Assembly (NCBI GenBank): GCA_014281115.1
Contig: JACONQ010000007.1
Location: 1-64,000, forward strand
DNA length: 64,000 bases
Reading direction: 5' to 3'
Origin: Laburnicola sp. R22_1
Lineage: Eukaryota; Ascomycota; Dothideomycetes; Pleosporales; Didymosphaeriaceae
Part shown: positions 58,622 through 64,000 of the stretch, in pieces
How positions within the stretch are numbered: position 1 is the stretch's first letter
How the letters are laid out: each line of letters starts with the position of its first letter
Program-made: the position numbers and the translations under genes
The notes under the pieces: model-generated
Seen by the model: only the letters and a program-made list of their open reading frames with translations
What the model was told of the DNA's origin: nothing
Databases searched by the model: none

Positions 58622-59921
58622 ATGGCTTTCCGCAAGCGCAACACAGCGCTCACACGCGCACCACCCGACACGCCAACCTCAGAACCTCTCGCATCTCCCC
58701 TTTCCTCACAGCCACCCCAACCTACCCCGCCCACACCCGGCATCCGCCCCTCCCCCATCGACGGCCGCCCCACCACCTCAACCGGCACCCCCTCGCTCGA
58801 CGCCATCCTCGCCGGCCACGCCGGCCTCCCCCTCGGCAACAGCATTTTAATAGGCGAGAGCGGGACGACCGACTACGCGGGGGCGCTGTTGCGGTTCTAC
58901 GCCGCCGAGGGCGTGGTGCAGGGGCACAGGGTGCACGTAGTAGGCATGGGGGAGGGCTGGGGCCGAGAGTTGCCGGGGATAGCGGAGGAGAAGGATGGGA
59001 GGAGGGAGGGCAAGGAGCGGGCGGAGAAAATGAAGATTGCGTGGCGGTATGAGGGGTTGGGGGCTGTGGGGAGTTCGAGGGAGAGAGAGAGAGGTGCGTT
59101 GTATATACTGCTGTTGTTTGAATATTATTTGTGTTTTGCGGTTGCGGGTTGGTTGAGAAGGGCATGGATGGTGGCTAAGTCTTGTGGTAGGTTCTTCGGC
59201 TCCGGGGAGGAGTTCATCTGGCGAGAGTGCGCAGGAAGCAGCCGTCTTTTGCCATGCGTTCGATCTGGCGCGACGGCTTACGTTGCCGGGGGGGACAGCG
59301 ATTAATTACATCCCTATCCCGGTGCCGCGGACGACTGGCTCGCCGTTTACAGAGATACTGAGGAATCTGCAGAAGCAGATGGTATCGTCGCCGGCGCAGT
59401 CGATACATCGCCTCGTCGTGCCATCCCTACTGTCCCCAGCATTATACCCCGCGACATCCTCCCAGCCATCATCAGTCCTGCAATTCCTCCACGCGCTCCG
59501 CGCCCTCCTCCGTAGATACCCCACCCGCCTCACTGCCATTATCACATTGCCTTTATCCCTCTACCCACGCTCCACAGGCCTCGTTCGCTGGATGGAAATC
59601 CTCTCCGATGGGGTATTCGAGCTCTCGCCCTTTCCGCACTCGCATCTCGAATCGCTCGCAACATCGGCCGGCACAACCAAGGACGAGGAGCGACCGCAGG
59701 GCATGTTTGCAGTACACAAGCTGCCCGTGTTCCATGAGAGGGGCGGAGGAGGTAGCACGGAGGGACTGGGCGAGGACCTTGCGTTTACGCTGAGCAGGCG
59801 GAAGTTCGTGGTGGCGAAGTTTAGTTTGCCGCCGTTGGAGGGAGATCGGGAGGCGCAGGAGGAGGCGGAGAGGGGGGCGAGCGGGACTGCGATGCCGCGG
59901 AAGGAGGATCTGGAGTTTTGA
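58622..59921 (+). CDS. ELP4: Elongator complex protein 4
   Basis: Exons 58622-59093 and 59191-59921, with one 97-bp intron (GTGCGT...GGTAG); 1,203 nt, 400 codons plus stop. The start at MAFRKRN is chosen because FRKRN is a conserved N-terminal motif of ELP4; an upstream in-frame ATG exists but adds unconserved sequence. Seen: GIRPSPIDGRPTTSTGTPSL, LDAILAGHAGLPLG, ILIGESGTTDYAGALLRFYA, then after the intron VFCHAFDLARRLTLP. ELP4 is a RecA-fold subunit of the ELP4-5-6 ring, which with ELP1-3 modifies wobble uridines (mcm5/ncm5) of tRNA. The P-loop region is degenerate, as in the family. A low-complexity Glu/Lys stretch precedes the intron. Length is near the usual size. Confidence 0.94.
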
Positions 59922-60062
59922 GGCGTCGAAGGTGGGTTTCCTGGTACAGCACCAGGTCGGTGGTTCCGCACAGGGTGCGTTCGAGGATAGGAAGTGCACA
60001 CCCAATCGAACTACATCGATATAATACTTCGCTGCTCCGTGCCTCATGCTTGAACGAGACAG

Positions 60063-60308
60063 TCATTCGTCCTCGCTGTCTTCGCCCAGCATGTCTTCCA
60101 TCTCAATCTGCTCCCAGCCGCCGTTTCCAGCTCCGCCGTGCATCCCGCGCGCATAGGACCGTCCGTACGAAGCGTGCCGAGGGTTGAAGCTGATGCCGGC
60201 AACTCTCGCGCGAAAGTCGTTCCCCAAGCACGACGACAGGGCCAGAAAAACAAGGAAGAAGAAAAACGGGACACCGAGCAGCAGCACAAGCAAGACGATG
60301 ACGTTCAT
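60063..60308 (-). CDS. Small single-pass membrane protein, 81 residues
   Basis: Single exon of 81 codons from ATG 60308 to the stop at 60063. It starts with a strongly hydrophobic segment (MNVIVLLVLLLGVPFFFFLV, continuing FLALSSCLG), which can be a signal anchor, then a short basic/Gly-rich part (SYARGMHGGAGNGGW) and an acidic end (IEMEDMLGEDSEDE). This asymmetric design and a clean divergent promoter with the EF-hand gene argue that it is real. No family recognised. It lies tail to tail with ELP4, 141 bp apart. Confidence 0.65.
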   Translation of the reverse strand: MNVIVLLVLLLGVPFFFFLVFLALSSCLGNDFRARVAGISFNPRHASYGRSYARGMHGGAGNGGWEQIEMEDMLGEDSEDE

Positions 60309-60462
60309 CGTGGGCGCGTGTAGATGAGGACGAAGCGCGAGTGTGAGCCCCCAACACTAATAATTCCGGACGAATGAACGGACCCCTGCCCTGCCCAGAG
60401 AGATACAAGGAAAGTGAACAGCGAAGCGCACCCTCGCTGCGCGCACCCTCACACCTCACACA
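60309..60462. promoter_or_regulatory. Shared divergent upstream region, 154 bp
   Basis: The only sequence between the start codons of the small membrane protein (left) and the EF-hand secretory protein (right), so both promoters and leaders must lie in or overlap it. No TATA box stands out. Confidence 0.5.
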
Positions 60463-61133
60463 ATGAGTCGATTACTGCAGGGCCCGCTCACGGCGGCGTT
60501 CTTGCTTTCCTGCGCGCTCCATGTCGCCGCGCATGGAGGAGATCACCAACAAATCGTCGTTGCGCCCGACGCGGACTGGGCAACACGACACATGGCGGGT
60601 ACAATGCATGCACGACACCATGATGGAATTGCGCACTAATACGATGAACAGAGGAGCACCACATCTCCGCCTTCGACGCCGGGACCTTCTTCACGCTGCA
60701 CGACTACGATTCCACTGGGCTCTGGACGACGACCGACATACGGCGCACCTACGGCCTCGACGACGAATCGAGCGCGCACATCAGCGAAACGAAGAAAGCC
60801 ATGGTCGTGCAGACGATCCTCGACATGTTCGACGCGAACAAGGACGGCGCCGTGAGCGCCGCCGAGTTCTACCAAAAGGACCATGAGGGCGTGAAGCTGC
60901 CTGATTTCGGTATGGGGCCGGGCCACCATGGGGATGACGAGTACGAGTATGAGATTCATCACTGGGAGAAGTATCATGCGGATGCGGGGGAGGGGGACAA
61001 GTTGAACCATCCCGAGGATATTGAGCATTTTCGGAAGCATGAGGAGATGGAGAGGAGGATGGAGGAGTGGGCGAGGGTGCAGAGGGAGGGGGTCGTGGAG
61101 AGGAATATTCCGAAGAAGTTTAGGGTGCATTAG
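60463..61133 (+). CDS. EF-hand calcium-binding secretory protein, SSP120/nucleobindin-like
   Basis: Exons 60463-60598 and 60652-61133, one 53-bp intron (GTACAA...GAACAG, branch-like CTAAT); 618 nt, 205 codons plus stop. Residues 1-24 form a signal peptide (LLQGPLTAAFLLSCALHVAA). Two EF hands: loop 63-74 (DYDSTGLWTTTD, with Asp at the last position) and loop 106-117 (DANKDGAVSAAE, canonical). The conserved phrases HHISAFDAGTFFTLHDYD and LNHPEDIEHFRKHEE, plus a charged, helix-rich C-terminus, match the fungal SSP120 family, related to nucleobindins. Yeast Ssp120 is a secretory-pathway protein reported to work with ER cargo receptors. No KDEL-type signal at the C-terminus (FRVH). Confidence 0.88.
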
Positions 61134-61293
61134 GAGGGGTAGGTTGCCCGAGGAGACGATATCATGTGTAGGTTTTGTTGTGGGACTGCGCATTGCGTTG
61201 CGTTGCGGTTCGGGTTGTATAGCACACAAAGTTTTGGATATACTTTTACTGTACAAAGTAAGGTTTGTAGGGGTATGAACGACACGACCAGGA
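61134..61293. other. Tail-to-tail gap, 160 bp
   Basis: Lies between the stop of the EF-hand gene and the stop of TYW2, so it must hold both 3' ends. T-rich stretches near 61,225-61,260 may serve polyadenylation. Confidence 0.5.
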
Positions 61294-62822
61294 CTATACA
61301 TTTTCCACGCCATGGATACCGCTAATCCACACGTCGAACACTACATGCAGCACGCCCGGTGCGTACGTCTTCACCGTTTGGACATGCTCACATACCACTT
61401 GTCTCCGTCGTCCACCATCTCCTCCTCCTCTCTCCACGTCATCCAAATACCCCCCCATCTCCGCGACAACCTCCCCTTTCCTCCTCTCAACATCCCGCAC
61501 CCCAACATTCTCATGCGCATGAATCCACCCACCCACCTCCCTATCCAGGATCCCCACCGCCGCCCTCCACGAAAGCCTCGACGAAGGCAAAAACCCACAA
61601 TTCACATGCCGCACAGGCGGGAGCGACGCCGATCCCTCAACCAAAGGAAGCACATCAAGCGCATGCTCATTCGAGCACGCAAAGACCAAGAAATCCGCAT
61701 CCTCGTCCCCATCCCCATCCACACTCTCAACCCCTCTCCCCTCAGCCGCCTTGGTCAAAACCCTCGTCGTCCACCCATTCCGCGCCGCCCCCCTCTTCAA
61801 CCCCTCGATACTCCACGGATTCAACTCAAAGCAGAGCACCTTCCCAGCGCCAGCTTTCTTATACGAGAAAGCAAAGTACCCAATGCCAGCGTATAAATCC
61901 ACGGCCGTGCAATGCGGCGCAGAAGTGACAGAAGGCAGCGCGAGCAAGCGCGTTTTCTCGCGGATGTTGCCGCGGCTGAACATGGTGTAGAGCGGCGCCC
62001 AGGTCTGATGGATGCCGTTCTGGGTGTGGTGGACCCAGAGGGCGGCGTGGAAGTCGTCTGGGGAGGGGGAGAAAAGGGTGCGTGGGGAGGGTGGGGGCCG
62101 AAGGTGCCGAGGAGCGGGGTGAGGTTTGTGGGGCTGCGGAGGATGTTTTCTTGATATGTATCTGTGGCTCCGTTGGCGGTGGTGGTGGTGTCGTGTTGGG
62201 TTTGGGGTGGTATGCCGGCGTTTAGGGCCATGTGCGTGGTGCCTACTGCCGCGGCGATTGTCTGCCAGACGGGCTGGAGGGCTGGAGAGGGTGCTGGGTG
62301 GGCGGCGAGGAGGGCTTTCCAAGGTGGTGATGTGAAGGTGTTGTGGGGGAGGAGGAGCATGGGGCGGTATATTGTGTATGATTCTGGGAACGTGGAGACT
62401 AGGAGGTCCACTGATAGCTCCAAAGATATTAACAAGTCTTCTGGAAATGCCTCCAACGCTGATCTGAAAGCTTTTAGTACTGGATTTCCGCGCAAATATT
62501 CGTCGTGTGCGATGTACGACGATATGGAGATCTCGTCCTGGAAGGCGGTAAGTCCTAGCTGTCGGAGTATGCCGTCGATGTGTGTCCGCGTTTCGTCAGC
62601 TAAAAGTCCGTTCGTAGAAGTTGTTTCCTCGCTGCCAAGAAAAGGTATGGTGGTGGGAATGGCCATGCATGGTTGTTGTTCGTCTTCTTCGGTGGGCGAA
62701 GCGTGCTGGGCGATTTTTCTTGACTTGTTCAATAACTTGTGGTCTTCCAATGCAGATTTGATCCTCTTGACATAATGCCGGGGCACTACCACCTCCATGT
62801 ATGCTTGCTTAATGGAAGCCAT
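61294..62822 (-). CDS. TYW2/TRM12: tRNA wybutosine-synthesising protein 2, with apparent frameshift
   Basis: The N-terminal frame runs from ATG 62822 to about 62096 (GILRQLGLTAFQDEI, IAAAVGTTHMALNAGIPPQ, ENILRSPTNLTPLLGTFGP). The rest is in another frame from about 62058 to the stop at 61294 (DDFHAALWVHHTQNGIHQTW, APLYTMFSRGNIREKTR, VDLYAGIGYFAFSYKKAGAG, ELNPWSIEGLKRGAARNGW, VKTYAPGVLHVVFDV). The S-adenosylmethionine motif VDLYAGIGYF lies at 61902-61873. TYW2 transfers the aminocarboxypropyl group of S-adenosylmethionine in making wybutosine at position 37 of tRNA-Phe. No GT donor occurs in the junction, so an intron does not explain the shift. A one-base loss in the C/T-rich tract 62058-62096 does, either real or a sequencing error. 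Confidence 0.88.
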
Positions 62823-63168
62823 ATTTTCCTCATTCCAACTCCTGAATGGTGAAGTAATTTTGGAGAATTGAGAGTTGGTGCGAAGTTTGGAAAGTCGGGA
62901 GCATTTAATCCACCGGCATCCAAAAGCAGCGACGAGTTACAGAAACATTGTATGGTAGTGTATGACGAGCGTGACAAGCCGCAGTAGGTTGTTGGTTTGC
63001 TGAGACGTACGTTGGACATTTGATTGAAGGACGAAGGCGACCTCTCACAGCTACCCCGCCACCCCGCCCCCACCAAAACTCGCCGGCCACCGAACGTCCG
63101 CCCCACTTCTTCCCCCAAGCTCCCACCAAGCCATCCTTTCTCCCACAACAACCCCCCTATCCGCAAAA
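62823..63168. promoter_or_regulatory. Divergent upstream region of TYW2 and the Nudix gene
   Basis: 346 bp between two start codons facing away from each other. C/T-rich just before the Nudix start (63,110-63,165), as common upstream of fungal start codons. No specific regulatory site recognised. Confidence 0.5.
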
Positions 63169-64000
63169 ATGTCGCGCACATACCTCGCCCTTATCAACGA
63201 AGTCGACGGGTACACGCTCCTTCCTCTCCAACCCTCAATCCAATCCACTAACACGCGCCAACTCAGCTTCCCCTACTACCAAGTCGACCCCGACCTCTAC
63301 GCCGCCAGCATATCCACATACTACGAGTTGCGCGTCACAGACCACGGCTATGCGCTGGGCTACATGCTCCCCTCGGTGGCCGAAGTCTTCCGCGGCATCC
63401 CGCACTGGGAGCTCGATGACCAAGACCGCATCTTGACGCTTACGGGTGGAAGCACCGCCGCGGAGCGCTCTGCTATCGTCGCTACCACGCTCGTTGCGCT
63501 GCGCAAGACGGGCCACTTCAAGGTGCTGGAGAAGTGGAGGGGTGAGCTGTATCCCGTGTACGGGCGGAGTAAAGAGCTGCTGTTTGATGTGGAGAGGAGC
63601 GCGAGTCTGCTGCTGGGCGTCGTCACGTACGGTGTGCATCTTACTGCTTTTGTGCGGAAGGAGGGTGAGCTGCGGATCTGGGTGCCGAGGCGGGCGCGCA
63701 CGAAGCAGACGTATGGGGGGATGTTGGATAATGCGGTCGCTGGGGGAATTGCGTCTGGGGAAATTGCTTTTGAGAGCTTGGTTAGAGAGTGTGCTGAGGA
63801 GGCGTCTTTGCCGGCAGAGCTGGTGAGGAGCAAAACGAAGACATGCGGATGCATCACGTACTACTACGTACGTGATGAGCGGGCGGGGGGAGAGACAGGC
63901 CTGATGCAGCCGGAGGTGCAGTATGTGTATGACCTAGAGTTGCCCGAGGATGTGATACCCAAGCCTGGCGACGACGAGGTGGAGGAGTTCTATCTGTGGA
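63169..64000 (+). CDS. DUF4743-Nudix hydrolase, 3' end beyond the window
   Basis: Exons 63169-63209 and from 63267 to the window edge, with a 57-bp intron (GTACAC...ACTCAG); 258 codons visible. N-terminal DUF4743: SRTYLALINEVDGFPYYQVD, LGYMLPSVAEVFRG, DDQDRILTLTGG, then VVTYGVHLTAFVRK and IWVPRRARTKQTYGGMLDN. The Nudix box is at about 63,740-63,808: GGIASGEIAFESLVREC followed by AEEASL, fitting GX5EX7REUXEEXGU except that the final Gly is Ser. After it: YYYVRDERAGGETGLMQPE and YDLELPEDVIPKPGDDEVEE. This architecture, often labelled thiamine-pyrophosphokinase-related, occurs in fungal Nudix enzymes acting on thiamine-like or nucleoside diphosphates; the true substrate is uncertain. No internal stop seen. 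Confidence 0.93.
   Translation, partial: MSRTYLALINEVDGYTLLPLQPSIQSTNTRQLSFPYYQVDPDLYAASISTYYELRVTDHGYALGYMLPSVAEVFRGIPHWELDDQDRILTLTGGSTAAERSAIVATTLVALRKTGHFKVLEKWRGELYPVYGRSKELLFDVERSASLLLGVVTYGVHLTAFVRKEGELRIWVPRRARTKQTYGGMLDNAVAGGIASGEIAFESLVRECAEEASLPAELVRSKTKTCGCITYYYVRDERAGGETGLMQPEVQYVYDLELPEDVIPKPGDDEVEEFYLW

Noticed and set aside
61312..61928. Long plus-strand open frames rich in His/Pro/Arg
   Set aside because: They are antisense shadows of the TYW2 coding strand, produced by high GC at third positions.
56860..64000. Secondary-metabolite or defence gene cluster
   Set aside because: The genes are housekeeping or unrelated (ELP4, SSP120-like, TYW2, Nudix) in mixed orientation, with no synthase, transporter or cluster regulator.

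Overview
This window looks like a chromosome end from a filamentous ascomycete, most likely a Dothideomycete of the Pleosporales type. The class is inferred from gene content and repeat-induced point mutation (RIP) style and is not proven. The sequence shows a block of 25 perfect CCCTAA telomere repeats at 51-200, about 55 kb of mostly AT-rich repeat DNA, and a switch near 55.6 kb to gene-dense, GC-balanced core sequence. The core genes have short 46-97 bp introns with GT..AG ends and CTAAC/CTGAC-like branch sites. Nearly every transposon reading frame is broken by C-to-T or G-to-A changes (CAG/CAA to TAG/TAA, TGG to TAG), the signature of RIP.

Layout. 0-2.5 kb: telomere repeats, a 20-bp inverted repeat, a 22-bp minisatellite and a truncated hAT element. 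2.6-7.6 kb: a minus-strand Ty1/Copia relic (Copia-0). 8.3-26.0 kb: a very large Ty3/Gypsy element (149-bp LTRs, about 12.5 kb net) that inserted into an AT-rich repeat (family X) and was itself entered near its 3' end by a complete Ty1/Copia element (Copia-1, 165-bp LTRs, 5-bp target duplication). 26.0-29.8 kb: AT-rich repeats (families X and Y, short MITE-like copies, a 164-bp AAT microsatellite). 29.8-34.9 kb: a second copy of the Copia-1 family in reverse orientation (Copia-2). 34.9-36.3 kb: an inverted copy of X ending in a 304-bp ATT microsatellite.

36.5-43.1 kb is a GC-balanced island. It holds an apparently intact nine-exon AAA+ ATPase gene (824 codons by my splice model) and a decayed STAND/NACHT-like gene. 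43.5-52.1 kb is a nested stack: a pogo/Fot1-like DNA transposon (1,864 bp net) split by a third Copia element (Copia-3, 181-bp LTRs, in the pogo left terminal repeat) and by a 1,324-bp Tc1/mariner element. An array of about 100-bp MITE-like copies and more AT-rich repeat DNA run to 55.6 kb.

56.8-64 kb is ordinary core sequence: a seven-helix membrane protein, the Elongator subunit ELP4, an 81-residue membrane protein, an EF-hand secretory protein (SSP120/nucleobindin-like), the tRNA wybutosine enzyme TYW2/TRM12 (apparent one-base frameshift) and the start of a DUF4743-Nudix hydrolase. These are separate housekeeping genes in mixed orientations, not an operon or a biosynthetic cluster, although ELP4 and TYW2 both act in tRNA modification. 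I see no convincing new multi-gene system. The most informative content is the readable insertion history of the nested transposons, the oversized Gypsy element with about 3.8 kb of unassigned sequence, the MITE-like family, and the gene island that survived inside RIP-mutated DNA.
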